Positions 28,491 through 38,995 of a stretch of 64,000 bases of DNA are shown here, piece after piece. The DNA lies in contig NZ_CP079105.1 in assembly GCF_019285775.1 (NCBI RefSeq), positions 3,162,001 to 3,226,000 of the forward strand. The letters run 5' to 3'. Numbering within the stretch: the first letter of the stretch is position 1; each line of letters starts with the position of its first letter. Origin of the DNA: Skermania piniformis. Its GTDB lineage: Bacteria > Actinomycetota > Actinomycetes > Mycobacteriales > Mycobacteriaceae. The position numbers and the translations under genes were made by a program. Under the pieces are notes generated by a model. That model worked only from the letters and a program-made list of their open reading frames with translations, did no database searches and was not told the origin of the DNA.

Positions 28491-28496
28491 AGCTTA
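28491..28496 (-). promoter_or_regulatory. -10 element of tatB (leaderless arrangement)
   Basis: TAAGCT on the minus strand ends 7 nt before GTG 28483. Confidence 0.5.
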
Positions 28497-28520
28497 ACCG
28501 GCGCCGCCGCGGACCGGCCG

Positions 28521-30354
<1,834 letters not shown>

Positions 30355-30368
30355 CCGTACCTCCTGCT

Positions 30369-31013
30369 TCACCCGACCTTCTGCTCGGTCCGGTACCCCA
30401 CCGTGCCCTGCGCGGCCAGATGGTCCCGCAATGCCTGCCTACCACGATGGATCCGACTGCGCACGGTACCCAGCTTGACTCCCAGTGTGGCACCGATTTC
30501 TTCGTAGGACAGACCCTCGATATCGCAGAGCACGACCGCAGCTCGATACTCCGGGGCAAGCGCGTCGAGCGCCGACTGGAGATCCGGATCGAGTCGGGCA
30601 TCGTGGTAGACCTGCTCCGGGCCGGGGCCGGACGCCGGTACCCGGTCGTAGTCCTCGGGCAGCGCCTCCATCCGAATCCGGCTGCGGCGGCGCACCATGT
30701 CCAGAAACAGATTCGTGGTGATCCGGTGCAACCAGCCCTCGAACGTGCCCGGCTGATAGTTCGACAACGATCGGAAGACCCGGATGAACGTCTCCTGGGT
30801 CAGGTCCTCCGCGTCCTGGGCGTCACCGGAGAGTCGATAGGCCAACCGGTAGACCCGGTCGGCGTGCTCGCGGACCAGTTGATCCCAGGACGGCATGGCC
30901 GAGCGTTCGCCGGTAGCATCGAAAGCTGCGGTGCCGGTCAACGCTCCCCCTTCGGCACCCGACGGCAGTTCGTAGTCGGAGATCTCGGCGTACTTACTTC
31001 CCGCATCGACCAT
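30369..31013 (-). CDS. sigE: ECF RNA polymerase sigma factor SigE
   Basis: Envelope- and heat-stress sigma factor. 214 residues: region 2 ([27 protein letters not shown], about 50-76, written here as two blocks; then [14 protein letters not shown]) and region 4 with helix-turn-helix [20 protein letters not shown] (about 170-189). ATG 31013 is the only ATG/GTG/TTG between the upstream in-frame stop and the conserved part. An AGGAGGG lies 13 nt before it, rather far. The N-terminal ~40 residues are shorter than in M. tuberculosis SigE. Confidence 0.95.
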   Translation of the reverse strand: MVDAGSKYAEISDYELPSGAEGGALTGTAAFDATGERSAMPSWDQLVREHADRVYRLAYRLSGDAQDAEDLTQETFIRVFRSLSNYQPGTFEGWLHRITTNLFLDMVRRRSRIRMEALPEDYDRVPASGPGPEQVYHDARLDPDLQSALDALAPEYRAAVVLCDIEGLSYEEIGATLGVKLGTVRSRIHRGRQALRDHLAAQGTVGYRTEQKVG

Positions 31014-31087
31014 GTGAACGGTCCCGCCCTCCTGTTCGCCGAACCACTTGCGGCCTGGCTCTCGCCGTGGCCGCCGCTACCCTAGGG

Positions 31088-31113
31088 AACTACCGGATTG
31101 TCCGGATTGTTCC
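31088..31113 (-). promoter_or_regulatory. ECF/SigE-type promoter of sigE (GGAAC-N18-GTT)
   Basis: On the minus strand, GGAAC (31113-31109), 18 nt, then GTT (31090-31088), about 75 nt before the sigE ATG. The pattern agrees with the mycobacterial SigE/SigH promoter class and suggests autoregulation. Confidence 0.55.
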
Positions 31114-31241
31114 GGCGCGCCGTGATCCGGTGACGCGCAGGGCTTACTCTGTCCGAGTCCGTTATGGACGGCGTATGAGGAACCTGAGCAGCAGCTGAGA
31201 ACCGGTCGCCGGGTCGCGCCCGAACGCGATGCGTGGCGGGA

Positions 31242-31247
31242 TAGCCT
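31242..31247 (+). promoter_or_regulatory. -10 element of the O-methyltransferase gene (leaderless arrangement)
   Basis: TAGCCT ends 7 nt before GTG 31255. Confidence 0.55.
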
Positions 31248-31254
31248 CGAGATC

Positions 31255-31914
31255 GTGGCGAACAACAGCACCGTGGCGACCAAGCTGGACAACGCGGACC
31301 GCATCCTCGGCTACGTGGAGTCCTCGGTCGGCGAGGACGAGGTCTTGACCACTGCCCGAGAACGCGCGGCGGAACTGGGCGCGACCCCGATTCCGGCGTC
31401 GGTCGGCGCGCTGCTGAGCATGTTCGCCCAGATGCTGGGTGCCCGCGCGGTGGTCGAAGTCGGCACCGGCGCCGGGGTCAGCGGGCTCTGGCTGCTCGAC
31501 GGAATGCGTCCGGACGGCGTCCTGACCACGATCGATGCGGAGCCGGAACATCAGCGGGCAGCGCGGCAGGCGTTCCGTTCGGGCGACATCGCGGCCCAGC
31601 GCACCCGGCTGATCAACGGGCGCGCGCTCGACGTCCTGCCCCGGCTCGCCGACTCGGCCTACGACCTGGTGTTCGTCGACACCACCCCGACGGATCATCC
31701 GGCCTACGTGGACGCCGGGGTCCGGTTGCTCCGGCCGGGCGGGGTGATCGCGTTCCACAACGCGCTGCTCGGCGGCCGGGTGGCCGACCCCACCCGACGC
31801 GACCCGGCCGTGGCGGCGATCCGGGCCGCCGCGCGCGCCGTGGCCGAGAACGAAGAACTGACCAGTGTGTTGATCCCGGTCGGCGACGGGCTGCTCTGCG
31901 CCTGCCGCAGCTGA
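31255..31914 (+). CDS. SAM-dependent O-methyltransferase (Rv1220c-like)
   Basis: 219-residue class I methyltransferase of the catechol-O-methyltransferase-like (Methyltransf_3) family. SAM motif [16 protein letters not shown] (about 65-80), acidic IDAEPEHQ, and [11 protein letters not shown] where the metal-binding Asp is expected. The order next to divergent sigE is the one found in M. tuberculosis. Substrate unknown. GTG start fixed by the -10 seven nt upstream. Confidence 0.88.
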   Translation: MANNSTVATKLDNADRILGYVESSVGEDEVLTTARERAAELGATPIPASVGALLSMFAQMLGARAVVEVGTGAGVSGLWLLDGMRPDGVLTTIDAEPEHQRAARQAFRSGDIAAQRTRLINGRALDVLPRLADSAYDLVFVDTTPTDHPAYVDAGVRLLRPGGVIAFHNALLGGRVADPTRRDPAVAAIRAAARAVAENEELTSVLIPVGDGLLCACRS

Positions 31915-31927
31915 CCCGCAGGTCGGT

Positions 31928-33151
31928 TCACTCGGCGATCAGCCGGGCGCCCTTGCCCACGGTCACCACCCCGCCGGCGCTGACCGCGAATCGTTCGCGA
32001 TCGCGATCGAGATCGACCCCGACCACCTCGCCGGCACCGACCACGACGTTCTTGTCCAGGATTGCCCGGCGGACCACCGCACCGCGCCCGATCCGCACTC
32101 CGGGCATCAGCACGCTGCCCTCCACGGTTGCCCCGTCCTGCACCGTCACGTTGGCGCTGAGCACCGAGTTACGCACGGTCGCCGCCGACAGGATGCAGCC
32201 GGCGCCGACGACCGACTCCTGTGCCAGTCCGCCCTGCACGAACTTCGCCGGCGGCAGGTTCTCGGCAGCGCTCCGGATCGGCCAGAGCCGGTTGTACAGA
32301 TTGAACACCGGGTGGACCGAAACCAGATCCATGTGCGCGTCGTAGAAGGCGTCGATGGTGCCGACGTCCCGCCAGTAGCCGTGATCGCGTTCGGTCTCGC
32401 CCGGGACGATGTTGTCGGCGAAGTCGTAGACGTACGCGGCACCGGCGTCGGCCAACGCCGGGATGATGTCGCCGCCCATGTCGTGATCGGAGTCGATACT
32501 CGCCGAATCCGCCCGGATCGCGTCGACCAGGGTGCGCGCGGTGAACACGTAGTTGCCCATCGACGCGAAAGTGGAGTTGGGATCGTCCGGAATTCCCGGC
32601 GGGTGCGCCGGCTTTTCGAGGAACTGGGTGATCCGGCCGGACTCGTCGGAGTCGATGCAACCGAACGCGGTCGCCTCGCTGCGCGGTACCCGGATACCGG
32701 CAACCGTCACCCCGGCGCCGGTTTCGACGTGCCGGCGGACCATCTGTGCCGGGTCCATCCGGTACACATGATCGGCGCCGAAGACAACGATGTAATCCGG
32801 CTCCTCGTCGGCGATGAGGTTGAGCGATTGGTGGATGGCGTCCGCGCTGCCGGTGTACCAGCGCGGGCCGAGCCGCTGCTGGGCCGGTACCGGGGTGATG
32901 TATTCGCCACCGAACCCGGACAACCGCCAGGTCTGGCTGATATGCCGATCCAACGAATGCGACTTGTACTGGGTGAGCACACAGATCCGCAGATAGCCGG
33001 CATTGACCAGGTTGCTCAGTACGAAGTCGATGAGTCGGTACGCGCCCCCGAACGGTACTGCCGGCTTGGCCCGGTCCGCGGTGAGCGGGTACAGCCGCTT
33101 TCCAGCGCCGCCCGCGAGGACGATTCCGAGCACGTGCGGCTGGCTCCTCAC
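31928..33151 (-). CDS. glgC: Glucose-1-phosphate adenylyltransferase (ADP-glucose pyrophosphorylase)
   Basis: Makes ADP-glucose for glycogen or capsular alpha-glucan. The 407-residue protein has the nucleotide-binding [20 protein letters not shown] (about 12-31), [17 protein letters not shown] with the sugar-phosphate Lys, and a C-terminal left-handed beta-helix of hexapeptide repeats. GTG 33151 is chosen because [11 protein letters not shown] starts at residue 5, and a TAAATT hexamer ends 7 nt before it. The glgA-type synthase, divergent from glgC in mycobacteria, is not in the window. Confidence 0.96.
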   Translation of the reverse strand: MRSQPHVLGIVLAGGAGKRLYPLTADRAKPAVPFGGAYRLIDFVLSNLVNAGYLRICVLTQYKSHSLDRHISQTWRLSGFGGEYITPVPAQQRLGPRWYTGSADAIHQSLNLIADEEPDYIVVFGADHVYRMDPAQMVRRHVETGAGVTVAGIRVPRSEATAFGCIDSDESGRITQFLEKPAHPPGIPDDPNSTFASMGNYVFTARTLVDAIRADSASIDSDHDMGGDIIPALADAGAAYVYDFADNIVPGETERDHGYWRDVGTIDAFYDAHMDLVSVHPVFNLYNRLWPIRSAAENLPPAKFVQGGLAQESVVGAGCILSAATVRNSVLSANVTVQDGATVEGSVLMPGVRIGRGAVVRRAILDKNVVVGAGEVVGVDLDRDRERFAVSAGGVVTVGKGARLIAE

Positions 33152-33158
33152 ACCGCCC

Positions 33159-33164
33159 AATTTA
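33159..33164 (-). promoter_or_regulatory. -10 element of glgC (leaderless arrangement)
   Basis: TAAATT on the minus strand ends 7 nt before GTG 33151. Confidence 0.55.
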
Positions 33165-33234
33165 TCGTCTTTACCGCATTCCTGCGCACAACGACGTGCC
33201 GCGCCGAGCGCCCACCATGGCGACAGCTCGTGCG

Positions 33235-34080
33235 TTACCCGCGACGGAAGGTGGTGACCTGGACCGAGCCGGTCACCTCGAGCCGATCCGGCAGCGCGGC
33301 GAGCCGAGCCGAGCGCTGCTCCGGTTCGCCGTGCCGAGCCGACGGGCCCATCCCGATCAGCGCCGCCACGTCCGCATGATCCAGGTTCATCGAGAAGTCG
33401 ATCGGTTGCCGTGCGATCGGCGCGAACAGCGAGGCCAGCGCAGCATCCACGCGCCGCTGCTTGTCCGGATCCACCCGGATCATCGCGAAGTCGTCGATGA
33501 GTTCCGTCAGATGCCGCCCGGTCGGGGTGACCAGCACGTAGCGGCCGCCCGGTGCCATGACGCGGGCCAGCTCGGCAACCGGCCGGGGGGCGAACACCGA
33601 CAACACATGCGATACGACGCCGGAGCGGATCGGGAGCGGCCGCCGGACATCTGCTGCCACCGCCACCGCCTGCGGATGCGCCCGAGCCAACCGACGGACC
33701 GCCGGCGTCGCGACGTCGAGCCCGACCCCGCTCGCCCCGGGCAGCCCGGTCAATACGTCGGCCAGGTAATAGCCGGTACCGGCTCCTACCTCCAGGATGC
33801 GACTGTCCACCGGACTGTCGTCGCCGATCGCTGCCGCGCGTACCGCGGCAGCGATCGGCGCGAAGTGACCAGCGGCCAGAAATCGTTCCCGGGCCGCGAC
33901 CATCGCCGCCGTGTCGCCGGCGATCCGGGTCGGGGCACCGGTTGCCAGCCGGACGTAGCCGTGCCGGGAGACATCGAAGGAGTGCCGACGTGGACACCGC
34001 AGTACCCGCTCGATCAGCTCCAGGTCACCGCCACACTCCGGACAGGCGAGCAGCGCGACCGCGGCCGCATACAGGGTCAG
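33235..34080 (-). CDS. RlmA-like 23S rRNA (guanine-N1)-methyltransferase, apparently without an ATG/GTG/TTG start
   Basis: Class I methyltransferase with the RlmA layout: N-terminal zinc ribbon ([11 protein letters not shown] ... [16 protein letters not shown]), the [20 protein letters not shown] helix and SAM motif [12 protein letters not shown]. Full length from the candidate CTG at 34080 is 281 residues, normal for RlmA. The frame has no ATG, GTG or TTG between the upstream in-frame stop and the zinc ribbon; the first ATG (33903) would delete the ribbon. CTG 34080 overlaps the TGA of the DUF3117 gene as CTGA, so reinitiation at CTG is possible. A sequencing or real frameshift is the alternative. 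Confidence 0.75.
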   Translation of the reverse strand: MTLYAAAVALLACPECGGDLELIERVLRCPRRHSFDVSRHGYVRLATGAPTRIAGDTAAMVAARERFLAAGHFAPIAAAVRAAAIGDDSPVDSRILEVGAGTGYYLADVLTGLPGASGVGLDVATPAVRRLARAHPQAVAVAADVRRPLPIRSGVVSHVLSVFAPRPVAELARVMAPGGRYVLVTPTGRHLTELIDDFAMIRVDPDKQRRVDAALASLFAPIARQPIDFSMNLDHADVAALIGMGPSARHGEPEQRSARLAALPDRLEVTGSVQVTTFRRG

Positions 34081-34250
34081 GCCTTGCTGGTCACACCCCG
34101 CAGTTCCTCGCCGAGAGCCGCCGCTTCGTCAGGTGTGAGTTCGACGACCAGGCGCCCGCCCCCCTCGAGCGGAACCCGCATCACGATCCCGCGCCCTTCT
34201 TTGGTTGCCTCGAGGGGACCGTCCCCTGTGCGGGGCTTCATGGCCGCCAT
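34077..34250 (-). CDS. DUF3117 protein (Rv1211-like)
   Basis: 57 residues, almost entirely the conserved DUF3117 sequence (MKPRTGDGPLEATKEGRG; VVELTPDEAAALG). No function is known. ATG 34250 follows AGAGG and GGGAG purine runs; a second in-frame ATG is three codons later. Conserved between glgC and gpgS in mycobacteria. Confidence 0.92.
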   Translation of the reverse strand: MAAMKPRTGDGPLEATKEGRGIVMRVPLEGGGRLVVELTPDEAAALGEELRGVTSKA

Positions 34251-34494
34251 CCTCTGCTCCCTCCGGAATCTCACATCCATCCAACCCACCGGCACTCGGT
34301 GAGCTACGCGATCATTCTTCCCTATCGTGCTGGTCGGGGGGTAGCGGTGCCCGAAAACCGGGTCGACAGTCCGGCAATTCATCGACTTGTCGTCGAACAG
34401 TCCGCGATAGGATCGGCTACCATTCCGGTCGCCCGCATCAGCCCGGAAGCGGCTGTCGGCCCGACGAAGCGACGCCCACGCCGCTCGACCGGGC
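34251..34494. other. Intergenic region, no gene seen
   Basis: 244 bp between the DivIVA-like gene end and the DUF3117 gene start. In M. tuberculosis tagA (3-methyladenine glycosylase) sits here; no trace of it is readable in any frame. It probably carries the DUF3117 promoter; I could not assign hexamers. Confidence 0.4.
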
Positions 34495-34806
34495 TCACGT
34501 CGACTCGGCGACGCCCGCCCGTTCCTCGTCGTCGGCGGGTAGCCGGGCGCGCAATCGGTCGATCTCGGCGCCGAGCTGCTCCAGCGCCCAGTCGACCTCG
34601 CTGGCCTTGTACCCGCGCACCACCTGCTGGAACTGCAGCGCCCGAACATCCGCACCGGTGACCCCGCGGGCCGGAAGCCGGGTGAGAGTCGTCTCACCGG
34701 GCAGCGGGCCCAGCTCCTCGGACCGTCCGAACACGACGCCGGCCACCACGAACAACAGTGCGCCGACGACCGCGACGACCAGGACATAGAGCAGCATCGT
34801 CAGCAT
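34495..34806 (-). CDS. Small membrane protein with DivIVA-like segment (Rv1209-like)
   Basis: 103 residues: one N-terminal membrane helix (about 3-26), a linker, then GVTGADVRALQFQQVVRGYKASEVDWALEQL (given as one stretch at about 48-78), which resembles the DivIVA lipid-binding start (FxxVxRGYKxxEVD), and a coiled-coil-prone end. Conserved next to gpgS in mycobacteria; a role at poles or septa is inference. Confidence 0.75.
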   Translation of the reverse strand: MLTMLLYVLVVAVVGALLFVVAGVVFGRSEELGPLPGETTLTRLPARGVTGADVRALQFQQVVRGYKASEVDWALEQLGAEIDRLRARLPADDEERAGVAEST

Positions 34807-34836
34807 GCCTCGATCCTGCCAGCCGGGACCGACAGG

Positions 34837-35793
34837 TCAGCGCGCCGCTACCGAGGACGTCGGTCGCAAGGTGTTCATCGGCGGCCGATCGATCAGGTCG
34901 ACCGCGGTCCGGACCGGCACGAACCCGTCGCCGTGCAGAGCGAACTGGGTGAGCGCCGCGTCGGAATCGGCGATCCCGCACCGGCCGAGCAAGGTGCCGA
35001 CCACCTGCCGACTCATCACGCCCAGATCGGCCAGACTGCGATTGCGGTGGGTCCGCACACCCAGATCTACCTGGGCGATCCCGGCGATGCCGTATCGCTC
35101 GTAGGTATCGAGCAGCAGCCCGATCTCCACTCCGTAGCCCGGCGCGAACGGCACCGAGGTAAACAACTCCCGAGTACCTGCGTACTCGCCGCCGAGCGGC
35201 TGCAGGATGCCACACAGGCCCGGCCGCAGGGCGGCCAGCAACGGCCGGGCGACCAGTTCGGTCACGCGACCGCCGCCGTTCACGTCGACCGTGGTGCCCG
35301 CCCGCAGCGGCCGGCGATAGAACGCCTTGACCAGATGCACGCCCGACGTGGTCAACAGCGGCCCGAGCAGCTTCGGCACGAATGCCGGATCGGGGTCGAG
35401 CAGGTCGGAGTCGACGAAGGCGACCAGATCTCCGGTGGTGGCGGCGAGCGAACGCCACAGCACCTCACCCTTCCCGGGTACCGGCGCTAGCTCCGGCACA
35501 GCCTGCTCGCGGCTGATCACCGTGGCACCGGCCGCCCGTGCTCGCGCGGCGGTGCGATCGGTAGATCCCGAATCGAGCACGACCAGCTCGTCGACCAACC
35601 CACCGAGCAACGGGCGGATCGAGGCGACCACACCGGCGACGGTGGACTCTTCGTTCAGCGCGGGCAGCACCACCGAGACGGTGCGGCCCCGCTTGGCCGC
35701 GACCAGTTCGGCCACGGTCCATTCCGGCCGGTGCCAGACGTTGCGCTCACCCCGGTCCCGGTGAGCTGCGGAGCGGATATCGATGATGGTCAT
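34837..35793 (-). CDS. gpgS: Glucosyl-3-phosphoglycerate synthase
   Basis: GT-A/GT81 enzyme that transfers glucose from UDP- or ADP-glucose to 3-phosphoglycerate, the first step toward methylglucose lipopolysaccharides. The 318-residue protein shows VVLPALNEESTVAGVV (about 40-55), LDSGSTDRT, the metal-binding AFVDSDLLDPDP and the GYGVEIGLLLDTYERYG segment of mycobacterial GpgS. Start ATG 35793 overlaps the folP stop (ATGA). The neighbouring glgC may supply ADP-glucose. Confidence 0.95.
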   Translation of the reverse strand: MTIIDIRSAAHRDRGERNVWHRPEWTVAELVAAKRGRTVSVVLPALNEESTVAGVVASIRPLLGGLVDELVVLDSGSTDRTAARARAAGATVISREQAVPELAPVPGKGEVLWRSLAATTGDLVAFVDSDLLDPDPAFVPKLLGPLLTTSGVHLVKAFYRRPLRAGTTVDVNGGGRVTELVARPLLAALRPGLCGILQPLGGEYAGTRELFTSVPFAPGYGVEIGLLLDTYERYGIAGIAQVDLGVRTHRNRSLADLGVMSRQVVGTLLGRCGIADSDAALTQFALHGDGFVPVRTAVDLIDRPPMNTLRPTSSVAAR

Positions 35794-36683
35794 ACCAGGC
35801 CTCGCAGGGTGTGAGCAGGTGAGCGGTGACCGGCGATGGCGGCGACCATGTCGACCACCCGACGGGTGGCAGCCACCTCGTGGACTCGGAAAACGCGTGC
35901 TCCGCTCGCGGCGGCCAACGCTGTTGCGGCCAAGGTTCCCTCCAGACGCTCGGCTAGTCCGACACCAAGAGTCTCCCCCACGAAATCCTTGTTGCTCAGC
36001 GCCATCAGCACCGGCCATCGGGTGTTAACAAGAACGTCCACGTGGCGCAACAAGGCGAGCCCGTGGTAGGTGTTTTTCCCGAAGTCGTGGGTCGGGTCGA
36101 TCAGGATCGAGTCCGCCGCGACGCCCGCGGCGACGGCCCGTTCGGCCGCCTGGGTGAGCTCGGCGACCACCTCGGCGACCACATCGGTGTACCGCACCCG
36201 AAACGGCCGAGTCCGCGGAGTCGCGCCACCGGTATGACTGCAGACCAGGCCGACACCACCGGCCGCAGCCACCTGGACGAGCTCCGGATCGGCTCCGGCC
36301 CAGGTGTCGTTGATCAGGTCGGCGCCGACCGCGACGGCCCGCTCGGCCACCGATCCGCGCCACGTGTCGACGCTGAGCAGCAGCTCCGGATAGCGGGCGC
36401 GCACCGCCTCGACGAACGGCACCACCCGCCGGATCTCCTCCGCCGCATCCACCTGCTCCCCGGGGCCGGCTTTGACCCCGCCGATGTCCACGATGTCGGC
36501 GCCTTCGACAACCGCTCGATCCACCGCCGCCAGCGCAGCCGAATCATCGAAGGTGGCACCGCGGTCGTAGAACGAGTCCGGGGTGCGGTTGACGATCGCC
36601 ATCACCAGCGCCCGGTCGGTCGGGACCGGACGGCCGCACAAGGTGGCGAATCGGGGCGGCGAGAAGCCGGGCGTCGAGGACAC
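35790..36683 (-). CDS. folP2: Dihydropteroate synthase-like protein (FolP2 type)
   Basis: 297-residue TIM-barrel of the DHPS family: MAIVNRTPDSFYDRG, DIGGVKAGPGEQVDAAEE, SVDTWRG, INDTWAG and a C-terminal VFRVHEVAATRRVVDM. Position before gpgS and the NRTPDSFYD variant identify the second paralogue (Rv1207), which as I recall does not replace FolP1 as a dihydropteroate synthase. The first ~140 bp overlap the 3' end of the MFS gene in another frame. GTG 36683 is taken; a start closer to the core cannot be excluded. Confidence 0.88.
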   Translation of the reverse strand: MSSTPGFSPPRFATLCGRPVPTDRALVMAIVNRTPDSFYDRGATFDDSAALAAVDRAVVEGADIVDIGGVKAGPGEQVDAAEEIRRVVPFVEAVRARYPELLLSVDTWRGSVAERAVAVGADLINDTWAGADPELVQVAAAGGVGLVCSHTGGATPRTRPFRVRYTDVVAEVVAELTQAAERAVAAGVAADSILIDPTHDFGKNTYHGLALLRHVDVLVNTRWPVLMALSNKDFVGETLGVGLAERLEGTLAATALAAASGARVFRVHEVAATRRVVDMVAAIAGHRSPAHTLRGLV

Positions 36684-38241
36684 GGACCCATCGTGCCCGA
36701 CGCTCGCCGGCCCCGATCAGCTCACCGGCATCGGGGCGGCCCGGATCGGTCGTCCGGCCGCGCAGCACGACCGCGGCCGTCAGGCCGGCCGCAGCGGTCA
36801 CCGCCACCGCGACCCAGACCGCGTTGTGCAGCCCGGTCATGAACACCTCCTGCACCGCCGCTCGCACCACATCGGCGACCGCGGCCGGAGCCTGGTCGGC
36901 GACCTGCGCCCCGGCCATCACCGACTGCTCGGCGATCGCCCGGGCCTCGGCCGGAACGCCGAGGGCGGCGAGCCGGTCGCTCACCCCGGCCACGTAGGCC
37001 GACGTCAGCACCGAGCCCAGCACCGCGACACCGAGGGTGCCACCCACCTCGCGGGTGGTGTCGTTGACGGCGCTACCCGCGCCGGCCTGCTCCGGTCGCA
37101 GCGAGTCCATGATCAGCTGGGTGCACGGGCCGGAGATGAACGCCAACCCGGCCGCCATCAACGACATCGACCAGACGATCAGGCTCCAGTAGCCCGACTC
37201 CCGCGACGCCGTCTCGACCAGCGCGAATCCGGCCGACATCAGGAAGGCGCCGCTCACCGCGACGAGCCGCGGGCCGACCCGGTGGGCCAGCAGCATGGCG
37301 ACCGGTGACAGCGCGGCCATCACGATCGCGAAGGGCAGGGTGCGCAAACCGGCGGCAAACGGTCCGTACCCCTTGACCACCTGGAAGAACTGGGTGATCA
37401 GGAAGATGAACCCGAACAGGGCGAAGAAGGCGATCGAGATCAGGCCTGCCGCGGTCGCGAAGCGACGGTCGGCGAAGAGCCGGACGTCCAGGATCGGGTG
37501 CTCGATCGAGAGCTGCCGGAGCACGAACACGCCCAGCAGGACCACCGCGCCGACCAGGCCGGCGATCGTGCCGAGCGCGGTCCAGCCGACGTGCGGGCCC
37601 TCGATCACCGAGTAGGTGAGCAGGCCCAGGCCGGCGATCGACAGCAGTAGTCCGGGCAGGTCGAATCGAGACACCGCGGCCGGCCGGGTATCGGGGATGA
37701 GCAGTCCGATCGCGATCAGCGCGAGGATGCCGAACGGGACGTTCACCCAGAAGACCGACGTCCACGAGTAGTGCTCGAGCAGCCAACCGCCCAGCACCGG
37801 GCCGATCGCGACCGCCACACCCGAGGTGGCCGCCCACACCCCCACGGCAATCCCGCGTTGGCGCGGATCGGGGAAGGTCGCGGTGACGATGGCGAGGGTG
37901 GCCGGGAAGACCAAGGCCGCGAACAGGCCCAGACCGGCGCGGGCGGCGATCAACTCACCGAGGCTGTCGGCCAGCGCGGCCGCGATGCTCACCCCGGCGA
38001 ACCCGACGATGCCGGTCAGCAGCATCCGGCGGTGGCCGTAGCGATCACCGAGATAGCCACCGGTCAGCAGCAGTCCGGCGAACACCAGGGTGTAGGCGTC
38101 GACGATCCACTGCAGGCCGGAGATTCCGGCGTCCAGATCGCGCGCCATCGTCGGCAGCGCGACGTTGACGATCGTGTTGTCGATCATCACGAGTAATTCC
38201 GCGAAGCACAGGGCGACCAGGCCCAACCAGCGATTTCGCAC
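36544..38241 (-). CDS. DHA2-family MFS drug exporter (EmrB/QacA type), C-terminus extended into folP
   Basis: Fourteen-helix proton-coupled multidrug exporter. 565 residues: first helix with LVMIDNTIVNVALP (motif D1), motif A GGYLGDRYGHRRM and motif C AIGPVLGGWLL. The last helix ends near VAVTAAAGLTAAVVL. About 75 further polar residues read through the folP start region and look unlike any transporter tail. GTG 38241 follows GAGGAGGAG. Divergent from a TetR regulator across a region full of inverted repeats. Substrate unknown. Confidence 0.9.
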   Translation of the reverse strand: MRNRWLGLVALCFAELLVMIDNTIVNVALPTMARDLDAGISGLQWIVDAYTLVFAGLLLTGGYLGDRYGHRRMLLTGIVGFAGVSIAAALADSLGELIAARAGLGLFAALVFPATLAIVTATFPDPRQRGIAVGVWAATSGVAVAIGPVLGGWLLEHYSWTSVFWVNVPFGILALIAIGLLIPDTRPAAVSRFDLPGLLLSIAGLGLLTYSVIEGPHVGWTALGTIAGLVGAVVLLGVFVLRQLSIEHPILDVRLFADRRFATAAGLISIAFFALFGFIFLITQFFQVVKGYGPFAAGLRTLPFAIVMAALSPVAMLLAHRVGPRLVAVSGAFLMSAGFALVETASRESGYWSLIVWSMSLMAAGLAFISGPCTQLIMDSLRPEQAGAGSAVNDTTREVGGTLGVAVLGSVLTSAYVAGVSDRLAALGVPAEARAIAEQSVMAGAQVADQAPAAVADVVRAAVQEVFMTGLHNAVWVAVAVTAAAGLTAAVVLRGRTTDPGRPDAGELIGAGERRARWVRVLDARLLAAPIRHLVRPSGPDRPGAGDGDRQPHPGLVLRPRCHLR

Positions 38242-38289
38242 GGCACTCCTCCTCGGTCTCGGTGCCGTTGTAGCACGTTGCGCTACTTG

Positions 38290-38353
38290 TATAGCACATT
38301 GTTCTGCTATAACTGAACATTGTTCTACTTCTACAGAACGACGTTCCAGTAGA
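38290..38353. promoter_or_regulatory. Cluster of inverted repeats between the MFS and tetR genes (candidate TetR operators)
   Basis: Three perfect palindromes: TATAGCA-N8-TGCTATA (38290-38311), GAACATTGTTC (38315-38325) and GAACGACGTTC (38336-38346). The last is nested in a larger near-palindrome (TCTAC ... GTAGA, 38328-38353) that runs into the tetR -10. Confidence 0.65.
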
Positions 38354-38355
38354 GT
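38350..38355 (+). promoter_or_regulatory. -10 element of tetR (leaderless arrangement)
   Basis: TAGAGT ends 6 nt before ATG 38362, directly beside the third palindrome. Confidence 0.55.
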
Positions 38356-38361
38356 GGCGAC

Positions 38362-38943
38362 ATGGCCGTCGCGCGTGCTCGCACCCGAAGCTCCGCCGCG
38401 CAGGTCCGCACGGCGCTGATCGCCGCCGGACGGCGCATCATCGAACGGGACGGCCCGGCCGCGCTCACCGTGCGGGCGGTCGCGGCCGAAGCGGGCGTCG
38501 CCCCGATGGGCGTCTACAACCACTTCGACGGCAAGGACGGGCTGCTCGACGCGGTCGTCACCGACGGGTTCGCCGAGTTCGGCCGGGCGATCGCTGCGAC
38601 CGACCCCGATCCGGCGGCCCGGCTGCTCGCGAGCGGACGGGCCTACCGGCAGTTCGCCGTCGCCAACCCTGCGCTCTACGCCCTGATGTTCTCCGCCGAG
38701 TGCCACCCGGCCGACGAGGTCGCCGGGAATGCGTTCGGCGTACTCGCCGAGATCATCCGGTTCGGGCAAGCCGCCGGGGTACTGCTGCCGGGTGCGGCCG
38801 AGGAGCTGGCCCTGCAGGTCTGGTCCTGCGTGCACGGTGCGGTCGCCCTGGAACTCGCGGGCTCACATCCCCCGGATGCCGATGCGTCCGCGAACTACGA
38901 ACGGGTGCTCGACCTCATCGCTCGCGGGCTGGCCCGGGCCTGA
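38362..38943 (+). CDS. TetR family repressor of the adjacent exporter
   Basis: 193 residues. N-terminal helix-turn-helix of the TetR class (ALTVRAVAAEAGVAPMGVYN, about 33-52, then HFDGKDGLLDAVV). The C-terminal part with LLASGRAYRQFAVANPALYALMF resembles the TetR C-terminal WHG-type domain. Divergent from the MFS exporter, so repression of the exporter and of itself is the natural inference; the inducer is unknown. Confidence 0.9.
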   Translation: MAVARARTRSSAAQVRTALIAAGRRIIERDGPAALTVRAVAAEAGVAPMGVYNHFDGKDGLLDAVVTDGFAEFGRAIAATDPDPAARLLASGRAYRQFAVANPALYALMFSAECHPADEVAGNAFGVLAEIIRFGQAAGVLLPGAAEELALQVWSCVHGAVALELAGSHPPDADASANYERVLDLIARGLARA

Positions 38944-38995
38944 GCGTCCCGTCGATCGGTCGTCTCGGCCGATCACCGCACCGACCTGTCTCGCG

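Larger units (their letters stand above)
31014..31254. other. Divergent sigE / O-methyltransferase control region
   Basis: 241 bp without a gene. It holds a SigE-type promoter (31088-31113, minus) and the leaderless -10 of the methyltransferase (31242-31247, plus). A small GTCC/GGAC hairpin lies around 31157-31169. Confidence 0.5.

Noticed and set aside
33235-33903. Short version of the RlmA-like methyltransferase starting at ATG 33903
   Set aside because: It would omit a complete, conserved zinc ribbon encoded in the same frame directly upstream; the full-length reading is more likely.
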